In this document: positions 26,012 to 35,366 of the stretch, one piece after another
Layout: every line of letters begins with the position of its first letter
Position numbering within the stretch: the first letter of the stretch is position 1
Origin: Chania multitudinisentens RB-25
GTDB lineage: Bacteria; Pseudomonadota; Gammaproteobacteria; Enterobacterales; Enterobacteriaceae
Length of the DNA stretch: 64,000 bases
Direction: 5' to 3'
NCBI RefSeq assembly: GCF_000520015.2
Contig: NZ_CP007044.2
Location: 1,798,001-1,862,000, forward strand
The notes under the pieces: generated by a model
The model's database searches: none
The model's input: the letters and a program-made list of their open reading frames with translations, nothing else
What the model was told of the DNA's origin: nothing
Program-made: the position numbers and the translations under genes

Positions 26012-27439
26012 TTACTTAACAAAACCCAGTAACTCCCACCAAATATAACCGACAGTCATTGTCACAATAAAACATACCGTTGCAATAACTGCTCCAGAGA
26101 CCCACCATTGTTTTACATTGCTATAGCCAGCGCCAAAAATAATGGGGGCTGAGCCGCCGCCATAGTGCGTTAATGCACCGCCGTAAGAGTTGGTTGCAGC
26201 TAAGACCAGAGCCAGAGCCATGGGATCGGCGCCCGCAACTTTACCTACGGTGAGGAACACGGGAAGCATGGCAATGGCGTATGAACTGGCAGAAGCAAAG
26301 AAATAACGGATGATAATACTCAGGAAGCCGATAATCGTTAATGCAATAAATGGATTGTGCCCAAAATCGACATTGCTCTGTATTAAATTAGCTAACCAAT
26401 CAAATACTTTTTCTTTACTCAGCGCACTTGCCAGACCAATGATACCGCCAAACCAAAGTAGCGTATTCCAAGCGCCTTTATTTTGAAGCACATCATCCCA
26501 CTTTATGACACCTAACAGAATACACAGTGCCATTGCCATAATGGCAACCGCTGTTGCATCAATTTTGAGCGTGATGCCAAACAATTGCCCAAGGATGGAG
26601 GGCATTGCCCAACCGAGAAGGGCTGAAACAAAGATACCTATTAAAAGTTTTTCATTGCGTGTTATCGGCCCCAATTCTGTCAAACCTTCATCCGCAATTT
26701 TTTTGTTATCCACTTTGGTTAATTCTGGTTTATCAAGATAATAGCCAACTGCGGGAACAATAAGCAGTAATACCAGGCCGGGAACTATCATGGCGAGAGC
26801 CCAAACACCCCAGTCAAGATGAATATCCAGAATTTTTGCAGCGAAATCAGCAGCCAGTAAATTGGGTGCCATCGCAGTAATAAACATAAAACTGCTGACC
26901 TTCATGACAAAGTAGATATTGGACATCAAATAAGAGCCCGCTTTCTTTGCCGTATCGCCGGGTTCTGACCCCAACGCTTTTACTACTGATAGGATGATGG
27001 GGAAGACAATCCCTCCGCTTCGTGCCGTGTTCGACGGCGTTACAGGAGAAATAACAAACTCCAGGAAAGCGGTCACATACCCGAGACGAAGCGTTGTCCC
27101 ACCACAGAAGCGGATCATGTGAAACGCAATCCGCCGCCCTAATCCCGTTTTAACAAAAGAAATACTGATACCGAAGGCAGCAAACACTAACCAGACTGTT
27201 GATGTTGCATATCCAACCAGTATTTGACCGGTGTTATTAAGGAAGAATCCTGCAAAACCTACAACGCCTAACAACACTACCGCTTCAGAAAACGGCTTTA
27301 AAATAAGGCCACAAATAGCAGCCAGATAGAATCCAGACAGACGCCATGATGCCTCTGTCAACCCTTCTGGTGGTGGAATAAACCAGATTATAAGCGGTAT
27401 CATTACTAGGATACATAATTTCCAGATCTTATTTTTCAT
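26012..27439 (-). CDS. DASS-family anion:Na+ symporter (di/tricarboxylate type)
   Basis: The 475-residue, ~12-helix inner-membrane protein belongs to the divalent-anion:Na+ symporter (CitT/TtdT-type) family. Conserved stretches include SPVTPSNTARSGGI, NAF-like loops such as MAPNLLA, and a C-terminal GGALTHYGGGSAPIIFGAGY. It is likely to import a di- or tricarboxylic acid. Neighbouring genes suggest a ring-cleavage acid such as 4-oxalomesaconate or a related acid, but the substrate is not shown. ATG 27439 (MKNKIWKLC) is chosen over a longer frame because GGGGAAAC lies just upstream. Confidence 0.85.
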   Translation of the reverse strand: MKNKIWKLCILVMIPLIIWFIPPPEGLTEASWRLSGFYLAAICGLILKPFSEAVVLLGVVGFAGFFLNNTGQILVGYATSTVWLVFAAFGISISFVKTGLGRRIAFHMIRFCGGTTLRLGYVTAFLEFVISPVTPSNTARSGGIVFPIILSVVKALGSEPGDTAKKAGSYLMSNIYFVMKVSSFMFITAMAPNLLAADFAAKILDIHLDWGVWALAMIVPGLVLLLIVPAVGYYLDKPELTKVDNKKIADEGLTELGPITRNEKLLIGIFVSALLGWAMPSILGQLFGITLKIDATAVAIMAMALCILLGVIKWDDVLQNKGAWNTLLWFGGIIGLASALSKEKVFDWLANLIQSNVDFGHNPFIALTIIGFLSIIIRYFFASASSYAIAMLPVFLTVGKVAGADPMALALVLAATNSYGGALTHYGGGSAPIIFGAGYSNVKQWWVSGAVIATVCFIVTMTVGYIWWELLGFVK

Positions 27440-27555
27440 GCTGTAGTTTCCCCTTTCCAAGGTGTTGTAATACTGAAACTTACTGGCATTCGATAAACGT
27501 CAATATCTTTGTTATTGCTGGCTGATTTAATGGGCTGCCCAATCCTTAAAGACTT

Positions 27556-27574
27556 CGGATAGGTATGCTATCCG
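27556..27574. repeat. Short hairpin between aldolase and transporter genes
   Basis: CGGATAG (27556-27562) and CTATCCG (27568-27574) pair perfectly across GTATG. It lies in the 161-nt spacer between the aldolase-type and transporter genes, without a T-run. It may stabilise or process the transcript, so that the upstream enzymes and downstream transporter are made in different amounts; this is a suggestion only. Confidence 0.35.
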
Positions 27575-27600
27575 GTTGCAGAGCTCGGGCTTATTTATTC

Positions 27601-28314
27601 TTATAGCGTTAAATCGTTAAGGTTATTGACGTAACGTAGCCCTTTTTTTGCCAAGGGTTCACGCATTTGGTAGATATCCAGCCCGAGTTCGCCGTTAGCC
27701 AAACGCTGGCGTTTGCTTATTTCTAGTTCCCCCCGTGTCTGTGCGGCATCTGCAATGGCAATCGCCTGCTTCCCAGGCACAATCACTACGCCATCATCGT
27801 CTGCCACGACAATATCGCCGGGGTTGACCAATTGGCCTGCGCAGATCACCGGCACGTTGACCGAGCCAAGCGTGGCTTTCACCGTGCCTTGAGCCCAAAC
27901 CGCACTCGACCACACAGGGAAGTTCATTTCACGCAGGGTCTGGCTATCGCGGATACCAATATCCCCAACCAGGGCCACTACGCCTCGTGCCTGTAATGAG
28001 GTTGCGAGCAGATCGCCAAAAAAGCCATCATGGCACTCAGAGGTTGGCGCCACTAGCAGCACATCGCCTGGTTGGCACTGCTCTACGGCCACATGGAACA
28101 TCCAGTTATCTCCGGGTGTAACCAACACCGTCACCGCACTGCCAGCAATACAGCGCCCTTGCTGAATAGGTTTAATGCGCCTATCCAATAAACCCTGGCG
28201 CTGCTGGGCTTCATGCACTGTCGCTACCCCGTATTCAGCGAATCGCTGTAGCAGAGAGCGTTCCGCACGTTCAATATGTGTGACTACCACGCCTTTCATA
28301 TTAATCAGGTTCAT
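27601..28314 (-). CDS. GalC/RraA-type 4-carboxy-4-hydroxy-2-oxoadipate aldolase
   Basis: This 237-residue protein is of the RraA-like fold shared with class II HMG/CHA aldolases, which split 4-carboxy-4-hydroxy-2-oxoadipate into pyruvate and oxaloacetate. Markers are ATVHEAQQRQGLLD near the start, GDNWMFHVAVEQCQPGDVLL, ALVGDIGIRDSQTL (metal/substrate-binding region) and DGVVIVPG. Length equals that of known aldolases. ATG 28314 overlaps the upstream GalB-type stop by 4 nt (ATGA), so the two are coupled. Alternatively it could be an RraA-type RNase E regulator, but the partner gene favours catabolism. Confidence 0.8.
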   Translation of the reverse strand: MNLINMKGVVVTHIERAERSLLQRFAEYGVATVHEAQQRQGLLDRRIKPIQQGRCIAGSAVTVLVTPGDNWMFHVAVEQCQPGDVLLVAPTSECHDGFFGDLLATSLQARGVVALVGDIGIRDSQTLREMNFPVWSSAVWAQGTVKATLGSVNVPVICAGQLVNPGDIVVADDDGVVIVPGKQAIAIADAAQTRGELEISKRQRLANGELGLDIYQMREPLAKKGLRYVNNLNDLTL

Positions 28315-29048
28315 GACAGATCCTCCGTTACGCGCGGGAAGAGGCTTTGATAACCTTCCCCATGAATGATGATCTGGTTGCTGGCAATACCGATATTGCG
28401 CTTCGCCTGTACCCCACGCTGCAATGCCACACGCGTGTAGTATTCCCATAAATGTTCCTGGCCGGCCATGCATTGAATGGCAGCATATTTTTTCTCCCAT
28501 ACTGATGTGATATCCAGCAGGACGTCGGGTTTCCAGCCGCATTGTTCCGGCTGATGTGGCTCAAAGCAGTACACCGGCGGAGCGCCAATGATGGTTTCAC
28601 CCGGTCGGTATCCTTCCGCCTGAGCAATAATACGGGCCTCTTGGGTCAGGTTGGCTGCCAGGGGGTGATCGTAGTTATAGGGATCGGCCAACGAGTGAGT
28701 GAGGATAAAATGAGGCTGTACGCGGCGGAATACGTCCGCTAAGCGGAACAGGTCTTCTTTATCTGCCCGTAGCGGATAGTCGCCCATATCGAAAAACTCA
28801 ATGCTGGCACCAAGCACATTTGCCGCCGCTTCCGCTTCAGCGTGGCGGCTCGCTTTTACTATTTCCTCCGTCATGCTGCCTTTGCGCCATAATTTGGCAG
28901 ACTCCCCACGTTCGCCGTAAGAAAGGCAGACAATGTGCACTTGATAGCCTCGTTCAACATGCAAAGCGATAGCTCCGCCAGCACGCCAGACAAAATCAGC
29001 CGAATGAGCGCTAACCACCAAGGCCGTTTTTTGTGAAATTATTGCCAT
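28311..29048 (-). CDS. galB: GalB-type 4-oxalomesaconate hydratase (PIG-L fold)
   Basis: The 245-residue protein has the PIG-L/LmbE-like fold, but instead of the deacetylase HPDDE it carries SAHSADFVWRAGGAIALH, the form seen in GalB of Pseudomonas, the Zn-dependent 4-oxalomesaconate hydratase of gallate degradation. CLSYGERGESAKLWRKG and DPYNYDHP (metal ligand region) also fit. The product would be 4-carboxy-4-hydroxy-2-oxoadipate, the substrate of the adjacent aldolase. ATG 29048 is preferred over an upstream in-frame start because the protein begins at the first strand. It is divergent from the LysR-type gene at 29172. Confidence 0.8.
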   Translation of the reverse strand: MAIISQKTALVVSAHSADFVWRAGGAIALHVERGYQVHIVCLSYGERGESAKLWRKGSMTEEIVKASRHAEAEAAANVLGASIEFFDMGDYPLRADKEDLFRLADVFRRVQPHFILTHSLADPYNYDHPLAANLTQEARIIAQAEGYRPGETIIGAPPVYCFEPHQPEQCGWKPDVLLDITSVWEKKYAAIQCMAGQEHLWEYYTRVALQRGVQAKRNIGIASNQIIIHGEGYQSLFPRVTEDLS

Positions 29049-29171
29049 ATTATTTTCCTTTTTTCCTGCTTTATCTGTTTGGAATTCTGGCATGGCTTAA
29101 TTAGTGGGAAATAGTGAGTTTTATTGCCCGAGCGACAAGTTTTATTTATGCTGAAAATATAAAGCAAAATA

Positions 29172-30419
29172 ATGCGACGAAAAATGCGGAAAAAGAATGA
29201 ACATAACTCAATAAAAATTATGCAAATAAGAGCATTTTGCATGACGGCTAAGCAGGGTGCTGCATCTTTGGCTGCGCTTAATTTATTTCGCACACAGTCA
29301 GCGATTACTCGTTCTATTCGTGATCTTGAACACACTTTAGCCATCTCATTATTTGAGCGTCACGCTAAAGGCATGCTGTTAACAGATTTAGGCAAACTCA
29401 TTCTCCCAAGAGCTCATTCTGCCATGGAAGAGTTGATTCGAGTTCCGGCATTGCTGCGTCGGCTGCAACAACGCGACGAGCAGGGGGGAGAAGATATTGA
29501 GCCTATATGGTTGTATAACGAACGTCGGTTGCAGATCTTTCTTTCTCTCTATCGCCAGCATCACACTCTGCCTGCCGCGCAGGCATTGGATATCACCCAG
29601 TCGGCGGTAAGCGCAGCGTTGAAAGTCTTGGAAAAGGGGGCTGGCATGCCTTTGTTCCATCGCACGCCAAAAGGGATGATACCCACGCCTGCCGGTCATG
29701 AAATCGCTCCCTGTATCAGCCGGGCATTGAACTCGCTCCATCATATTCCAGAGGAAATCACCGCGCATAGAGGGGCATTGACCGGTTCTGTTCGCGTGGG
29801 GGCCTTGCCATTAAGCCGGGCTCGTCTGTTGCCGCAAGCCATGATTAAGCTTATTTCTCGTCATCCAGGCATAAAAATGGTCACTAATGAGAGTGGATTT
29901 ACGGCTCTGCTGACAGAGCTGCGTGCTGGTGATATTGATTTCATTATTGGCGCATTGCGTAATGAGGAAACCCTTTTAGATATCCATAGCGAAATGCTAT
30001 TTGGAGAAGAGTTGATTCTGCTGGCACGCCCCAATCATCCGCTCTCTGGTCGTGCGATAAAAAATCAGGAATTGAATGATATTCAATGGGTTCTACCCCG
30101 CAACCACGCACCATCGCGCCATCTGCTGGAAGCCGCATTTGATAAAATGGGGTTAGCATCACCCAAACCAGTAGTAGAAAGTGGCGATCCCGCCGTGGTC
30201 CGCGCGCTGCTGCTTGGCTCTGATATGGTTGCAGCGGTTTCTTCGCATCAACTGGATTATGAAGTATCAGAAGGCATTCTTGTGCCCTTATCTATCAATC
30301 TTGCAGGTACACGACGAGAGATCGGCCTGATGACTCGCCAAGGAGCCTTGAATTCGCCCGCGACCGACGCTTTGCTCAACTGTATACGTGAAGTGATTAA
30401 CTCGGATAAAGGTAAATAA
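29172..30419 (+). CDS. LysR-type regulator with two N-terminal HTH blocks
   Basis: The 415-residue protein is longer than usual LysR regulators (~300). Two winged-HTH-like blocks are visible. The first is at about residues 16-80 (AALNLFRTQSAITRSIRDLE, then LFERHAKGMLLTDLGK). The second is at about 115-185 (QALDITQSAVSAALKVLE, then LFHRTPKGMIPTPAG). An effector-binding domain follows (about 195-405). It is transcribed away from galB, with 123 nt between the two starts, and so is the likely activator of that cluster. Start choice is uncertain: ATG 29172 or 29184. Confidence 0.85.
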   Translation: MRRKMRKKNEHNSIKIMQIRAFCMTAKQGAASLAALNLFRTQSAITRSIRDLEHTLAISLFERHAKGMLLTDLGKLILPRAHSAMEELIRVPALLRRLQQRDEQGGEDIEPIWLYNERRLQIFLSLYRQHHTLPAAQALDITQSAVSAALKVLEKGAGMPLFHRTPKGMIPTPAGHEIAPCISRALNSLHHIPEEITAHRGALTGSVRVGALPLSRARLLPQAMIKLISRHPGIKMVTNESGFTALLTELRAGDIDFIIGALRNEETLLDIHSEMLFGEELILLARPNHPLSGRAIKNQELNDIQWVLPRNHAPSRHLLEAAFDKMGLASPKPVVESGDPAVVRALLLGSDMVAAVSSHQLDYEVSEGILVPLSINLAGTRREIGLMTRQGALNSPATDALLNCIREVINSDKGK

Positions 30420-31012
30420 TCTTTTTTGATACAGGGTAATAGGCGCTATGCCGATGTTAGAACGCGGCATTGCGGCCATCTTATCAAAATAGGGGGGATG
30501 CGATAGGTATTGTAGATAGGCATTCCCCCCAGAAGGTTCTTCTGTATTTTGCAAGGATTCTCACAGAACCCGCCTTTACTTCTGCTCGGTAAAAATCATA
30601 CCCTTTTTGATGTTCGCCCTCCCATTCTACCTTCAGCCTGATACGCTCAGTCGGTTGCCAAACTTGAGCGTAGCAGGCTGAGCAAAGGTGCTCAAAGCCT
30701 GCCGTTCTCAAAGAAATCACCATTCTCATCATACGCGAAACGGTCAAACCCACATATTCGGTCATATTCGGGCATGATATGGCGATGAAGCCAAATTTTT
30801 CTCAGCATCATGAATGGTTTTTAATTGCTTTATTAGCCGCATTAGTGTGATTTGTATCTAACAAATTTAATGAGAATATAATTAATTTTCATTTTTTGTT
30901 TGATTCAAATCACTTAACTGGAGGAGGGCAGTTTGTCACCCTTGGACTGATACGTCGGGCACGTTCTGCACTCCGGATAATTTACTATCTTGGATCGAAA
31001 TCGGGGGTCACC
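30420..31012. other. Spacer between the LysR and DeoR genes
   Basis: The left part has an open minus-strand frame (30484-30765) that resembles no protein I know and contains the palindrome TGAGC-N6-GCTCA at 30679-30694; it looks like an intergenic repeat rather than a gene. The right part is AT-rich and holds the deoR leader with an inverted repeat, listed separately. Confidence 0.4.
30847..30914. promoter_or_regulatory. Possible operator arms upstream of the DeoR gene
   Basis: GTGATTTG near 30848 and CAAATCAC near 30906 are inverted copies about 50 bp apart in the AT-rich leader of the DeoR gene. TGTGATTT resembles a CRP half site. They could be paired operator or CRP sites for sugar control; evidence is only the symmetry and position. 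Confidence 0.3.
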
Positions 31013-31843
31013 ATGATGCCAATTGAACGTCAGCGTCAGATATTTGAAGAGTTAAATAAAAATGGCCGCATTCTGGTTTTTGAATTGGTTGAATTACTTC
31101 AGGTATCACAGGAAACAATTCGACGAGACTTGGCAACGCTAGAGAAAAAAGGGCTTTTATATCGTACACACGGTGGAGCAGTTATTACTCGGAAAAATCA
31201 AGGTAATTCTATATCAAATAAAACAGCTCCCGATGAACATGCGTTGTCATTTAATCAACGTATAAATGAAAATATTCAACAAAAAATGCAGATTGCAAAA
31301 CGCGCACTGGATTTTGTGAGCCCTGGCGACTGTATATTGCTTGATAGCAGTACGACATGTTGGTTTTTGTCTCGCCAGTTACCCGATATCGAGTTAACGG
31401 TATTAACCAACTCTTTACGTGCCGTTCAAACGCTGGCACCTAAAAGTAATATCCGCACAATATGTCTCGGCGGAGAATATTCAATACGTTATGAAGACTT
31501 TAATGGCCTGGTAACCGAAAAACCATTAAAAGACTTTTTAATCAATAAAGTCTTTTTTTCTTGCAGAAGTTTAGACAACGATGGGTATCTTCGAGAAGGG
31601 CATGAAAATAATGCTCATCTGAAGCAGCAAATGTTGCTCGCCTCGGAAAGAAAATATTTACTAATGGATTCCAGTAAGTTTCTTCATCCATCATTTGCAC
31701 GGATTTGCCACTACCGAGATGTAGATTTCTTAATTACAGACAGCATAAAAGATAAAGAATTAAAACAAGAGTTAGCATGGAACGGAGTCAATATCATTGA
31801 TTGCTCTCAACGTTCTCAACCAACGCAGATAATTAATTCATAA
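31013..31843 (+). CDS. DeoR-family repressor of the sugar operon
   Basis: The 276-residue protein is typical of DeoR-family regulators: an N-terminal HTH (VFELVELLQVSQETIRRDLA, then KKGLLYRTHGG) and a sugar-phosphate-binding C-terminal domain (CILLDSSTTCWFLSRQL, LTVLTNSLRAVQTL, KYLLMDSSKFLHP). It is encoded 32 nt upstream of, and co-oriented with, the sugar transport/kinase operon, so it likely represses that operon until a phosphorylated sugar is present. ATG 31013 (or 31016) is chosen because GGGGGT lies just upstream and the HTH begins there; the longer frame adds 39 residues with no match. Confidence 0.88.
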   Translation: MMPIERQRQIFEELNKNGRILVFELVELLQVSQETIRRDLATLEKKGLLYRTHGGAVITRKNQGNSISNKTAPDEHALSFNQRINENIQQKMQIAKRALDFVSPGDCILLDSSTTCWFLSRQLPDIELTVLTNSLRAVQTLAPKSNIRTICLGGEYSIRYEDFNGLVTEKPLKDFLINKVFFSCRSLDNDGYLREGHENNAHLKQQMLLASERKYLLMDSSKFLHPSFARICHYRDVDFLITDSIKDKELKQELAWNGVNIIDCSQRSQPTQIINS

Positions 31844-31875
31844 ATCCATTATTAAAATAACGACCGGAGATTAAA

Positions 31876-32859
31876 ATGAAAAAAACACTTATTACCTGTA
31901 CCTTGTTCACTCTGTTTTCTACCACTTACGTCCACTCAGCAGAGAAATTGCGCATGGGTATCGTGGTAAAAATTGGGGGTATTCCATGGTTTAACGCCAT
32001 GGAAGCTGGAATTAAAAGCGAAGCCGCTAAACGCGGTATTGATGCTTGGCAAGTTGGACCCACTTCCGCTGATCCAGCTCTTCAGGTTCGTGCCATCGAA
32101 GATTTAATTGCACAGAAAGTTGACATTATCGGTGTTGTACCGAATGACCCCAAAGTGCTTGAACCCGTTCTGAAGCGAGCTCAAGAGGCTGGAATTCAAG
32201 TCATTACCCACGAATCACCGGGCCAAAAATATGCCAATTGGGACTTTGAATTGGTGGATTCGGCTTCTTATGGCATCACCAACATGAAAGCGTTGGCGGA
32301 ATGCATGCACGAAGAAGGCAAATACGCAATGTACGTGGGGAGTCTGACAGTCCCACTGCATAACCAATGGACCGATGCCGCCCTTGAATATCAAAAACAA
32401 CATTACCCAAAGATGGAGTTGGTTTCTGACAAATTTGGTGTTGGTGAATCCTTAGATGATTCCATCCGTACCACTAATGAACTGATGTCGAAATATTCTG
32501 ACATGAAAGGGATTTTGGCATTCGGTTCCAGTGGCCCTATTGGCGCGGGCCGAGCTGTGATGACGCGTCAAAAAACAGACCAGGTTTGTGTAATCGGGGC
32601 CTTCAGCCCGGGGCAGGGTGCCTCCTTGGTTAATCGTGGAGCGATTAAAGGCGGCTATATCTGGAACCCAATGACCGCTGGCGAAGTATTTATCCGCGTT
32701 GCCGACATGATGCAAAAGAAAGAACCGATTACTGACGGAATGACGATTGAAGGGCTAGGCAAAGTCAAAGTCGACGAGAAAGGGCACACGATCTTAGGTA
32801 ATAGCACCGAAAGTTTGGATAAAGCTAACCTGCCAAAACTGGTAAAACTGGGGCTGTAA
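31876..32859 (+). CDS. Periplasmic sugar-binding protein of ABC importer (LsrB/RbsB type)
   Basis: The 327-residue exported protein begins with a signal peptide (about 1-22, ending VHSA) and has the type-1 periplasmic-binding fold. It resembles the LsrB/RhaS-like branch (VVKIGGIPWFNAMEAGIK, VDIIGVVPNDPKVLEPVL, GILAFGSSGPIGAGRA, GYIWNPMTAGE). Family members bind pentoses, hexoses or AI-2. The neighbouring epimerase suggests a ketose or allose-type sugar, but the ligand is unknown. A CGGAG site precedes ATG 31876. It is the first gene of a seven-gene operon. Confidence 0.85.
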   Translation: MKKTLITCTLFTLFSTTYVHSAEKLRMGIVVKIGGIPWFNAMEAGIKSEAAKRGIDAWQVGPTSADPALQVRAIEDLIAQKVDIIGVVPNDPKVLEPVLKRAQEAGIQVITHESPGQKYANWDFELVDSASYGITNMKALAECMHEEGKYAMYVGSLTVPLHNQWTDAALEYQKQHYPKMELVSDKFGVGESLDDSIRTTNELMSKYSDMKGILAFGSSGPIGAGRAVMTRQKTDQVCVIGAFSPGQGASLVNRGAIKGGYIWNPMTAGEVFIRVADMMQKKEPITDGMTIEGLGKVKVDEKGHTILGNSTESLDKANLPKLVKLGL

Positions 32860-32862
32860 GCG

Positions 32863-34368
32863 ATGACTCGTATCGAACCACACCGGCTGATTGCGCTAGA
32901 AAACCTGTCGAAAACCTTCGGTGGCCACCGCGCATTAAGTGAGATATCGCTGTCGTTAATGGCAGGAGAAGTGCACTGCCTGGCCGGTACTAACGGCTGT
33001 GGTAAGAGCACGCTAATCAAGGTTATTTCCGGGGTTCATGCCCCAGATAGTGGCAGCACTATTACCCTTGGCAAGGGCGAACGCTTTCCCCGTTTAACGC
33101 CTAAAAAAGCACATGATTTTGGTATTCAGGTGATTTATCAGGATCTTTCGTTATTTCCAAATCTTAGTGTGGCAGAGAACATAGCATTCGAACATAACTT
33201 AAACAGTTTACTCGGCTGGTACCGCGTTAAACAACTTCGTCAAACCGCAGAACGCGTTATCAACGAGCTGCAATTTAACTTGAATCTGGATACCACGGTG
33301 TCTGAGTTATCGATTGCTCAGCGTCAGCAAGTTGCGATCTGTCGCGCATTAGTCGCTGAGGCACGGTTGGTGATTATGGATGAACCAACGGCCTCCCTTA
33401 CCCGTACCGAAGTCAATCAGCTATTACGTACTGTTCGTTATCTGAAAGATAAAAATATTTGCGTAGTTTTTGTCAGCCACCGTTTGGACGAAGTCTTGGA
33501 AATCTCAGACCGAGTCACTGTGATACGTGATGGCCGAAAAATTGGCACCTGGCCAGCAAGTGAAATTGACAGCCACCGCCTCACTGAATTGATGACAGGA
33601 TTGAAACTTGATTATCAGTTAAAGGCTCCCAATGCCAATCTTGGGCGGGCATTACTCGAAGTCGAGAACTTAACGCGAGCAGGGCAATATCAGAACGTCA
33701 ACTTCAAACTCTATGAAGGTGAAGTTCTTGGACTCTGCGGGCTGCTGGGTTCTGGCCGAACAGAATTGGCACTGTCGCTGTTTGGCATGACACGACCAGA
33801 TAGTGGGAAAATCTGGCTCGACAGTAAACCCGTCCAGTTTCGCAGCCACGAAGATGCGATTAAAGGAGGGATTGGTTACGTTTCAGAAGACCGATTGACC
33901 TTAGGGTTGATACAACAACAGTCGGTAGCTGACAACATGGTTCTTTCGATTCTGGATCAACTACGTAATCGCTTTCATTTGATCGATGAATACCGAAAAA
34001 ACAAGCTAATTCTTGAATGGATCAACCAGTTGGGGGTTCGAGTCGCCGACCCTAATCATGCCATCGCTACCCTTTCCGGGGGGAATCAGCAAAAAATTGT
34101 GCTCGCAAAATGGGTGTTAACACAGCCTAAAATCCTGATTCTTGACTCACCAACAGTCGGTGTAGACGTGGGGGCTAAAGCCAGCATTTACCGCCTGATC
34201 CACCAGTTAGCTCAGGAGGGATTAGCAATCATCCTGATCTCTGACGAAGTGCCTGAAGTCTATTACAACTGTGACCGTATTTTGCATTTCCGAAATGGTA
34301 CTGTAAATGCCGAATACCAGCCGAGCAGCGTGGAACAACAGACGTTGGCGGAGGTAATCAATGCCTAA
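32863..34368 (+). CDS. Sugar ABC importer ATPase (two NBDs)
   Basis: The 501-residue protein has the duplicated ATP-binding module typical of pentose/hexose importers (AlsA/RbsA/XylG). The first module carries Walker A GTNGCGKST, a degenerate signature SIAQRQQVAI and Walker B LVIMDEPTASL. The second has a degenerate Walker A GLLGSGRTE, the canonical signature LSGGNQQKIV and ILILDSPTVGVD. This is the usual asymmetric pair, with one catalytic and one structural site. It is 3 nt after the binding-protein gene, and its stop overlaps the next gene by 8 nt. Confidence 0.93.
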   Translation: MTRIEPHRLIALENLSKTFGGHRALSEISLSLMAGEVHCLAGTNGCGKSTLIKVISGVHAPDSGSTITLGKGERFPRLTPKKAHDFGIQVIYQDLSLFPNLSVAENIAFEHNLNSLLGWYRVKQLRQTAERVINELQFNLNLDTTVSELSIAQRQQVAICRALVAEARLVIMDEPTASLTRTEVNQLLRTVRYLKDKNICVVFVSHRLDEVLEISDRVTVIRDGRKIGTWPASEIDSHRLTELMTGLKLDYQLKAPNANLGRALLEVENLTRAGQYQNVNFKLYEGEVLGLCGLLGSGRTELALSLFGMTRPDSGKIWLDSKPVQFRSHEDAIKGGIGYVSEDRLTLGLIQQQSVADNMVLSILDQLRNRFHLIDEYRKNKLILEWINQLGVRVADPNHAIATLSGGNQQKIVLAKWVLTQPKILILDSPTVGVDVGAKASIYRLIHQLAQEGLAIILISDEVPEVYYNCDRILHFRNGTVNAEYQPSSVEQQTLAEVINA

Positions 34369-35350
34369 CTTATCCTTTTTCAAACCACAATCCAGCCAAG
34401 GGTGGCTTGCCTGGGTGCTACTGTGCTGTTTCATCATTTTCTCTTTTGCCAGTGACCAGTTTTTAACCGTGCAAAATCTACTGGATCTTACCGAAAGCTA
34501 CGCTGTTACAGGTATCTTTGCCCTGGGCCTGTTCGTCGTATTAGTGACGGGCGGTATCGATATTTCCTTTGCGGCTGTAGCATCCGTGGTGCAATACCTG
34601 ATTGCTACGCTATTCATCCAGTTTCAGTTTGATAACGCCTTTTTAAGTCTTTTACTCGCAGTCTTCTGCGGCGCACTATTTGGCATGGTCAATGCGGTAT
34701 TGATTTATTCGTTACGCATTGTGTCGATCATCATAACCATCAGCATGCAGTCACTGCTGTTCGGCATTCTTATGTGGCTGACTGATGGCCGAAGCCTGTA
34801 TTCCTTACCTGAATGGTGGGTAACTCTGCGCAGCGTGCTGCCGTTTCAACTCCACGGGCAACATTTCCAGATTGGTCTTCCACTTATTGTCATGCTCGGC
34901 ATCACTCTGCTGACCTGGATATTACTCAATAAAACGCACCTCGGTCGCCAGCTCTATGCGGTAGGCGGAGATCAGGAGTCTGCCCGCCGAATAGGGATTC
35001 GCGTCGGATTGATCCACATATTTGCCTATGGCTATCTGGGGGCATTAGCCGCGATTGGCGGGATGGTACAGGTTTATCGCATGGGGGAAGTTGTTCCTAA
35101 TGCGTTGGTAGGGCGGGAGCTTGACGTGCTGGCCGCGACAGTCCTTGGCGGAGCGAGTTTGATGGGGGGGAAAGGCACCGTTGTCGGCACATTGATGGGG
35201 GTATTTCTGATCGCCATCCTGAAAAATGGCCTGAATCTTATTGGCGTCTCTGACTACTTTATGAACATCGTAATTGGTGGCGTGATCATGCTGGCCATTG
35301 CCGTTACCCATTACAAAAAGCGTAAAGAAACCGATGTCAGCTTCGTCTGA
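34361..35350 (+). CDS. Sugar ABC importer permease 1
   Basis: The 329-residue membrane protein of the AraH/RbsC type has about 8-10 helices. It has the family cytoplasmic loop GRQLYAVGGDQESARRIGIRVG and the late LDVLAATVLGGASLMGGKGTVVG segment. It is overlapped by the ATPase gene at its 5' end. Paired with a second permease gene, so the importer is likely a heterodimer, unlike the single AlsC/RbsC. Confidence 0.92.
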   Translation: MPNLSFFKPQSSQGWLAWVLLCCFIIFSFASDQFLTVQNLLDLTESYAVTGIFALGLFVVLVTGGIDISFAAVASVVQYLIATLFIQFQFDNAFLSLLLAVFCGALFGMVNAVLIYSLRIVSIIITISMQSLLFGILMWLTDGRSLYSLPEWWVTLRSVLPFQLHGQHFQIGLPLIVMLGITLLTWILLNKTHLGRQLYAVGGDQESARRIGIRVGLIHIFAYGYLGALAAIGGMVQVYRMGEVVPNALVGRELDVLAATVLGGASLMGGKGTVVGTLMGVFLIAILKNGLNLIGVSDYFMNIVIGGVIMLAIAVTHYKKRKETDVSFV

Positions 35351-35366
35351 CTTTCAGGAGAATAAG

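Noticed and set aside
30484..30765. 93-residue minus frame between the LysR and DeoR genes
   Set aside because: No support by domain or start signal; looks like intergenic repeat.
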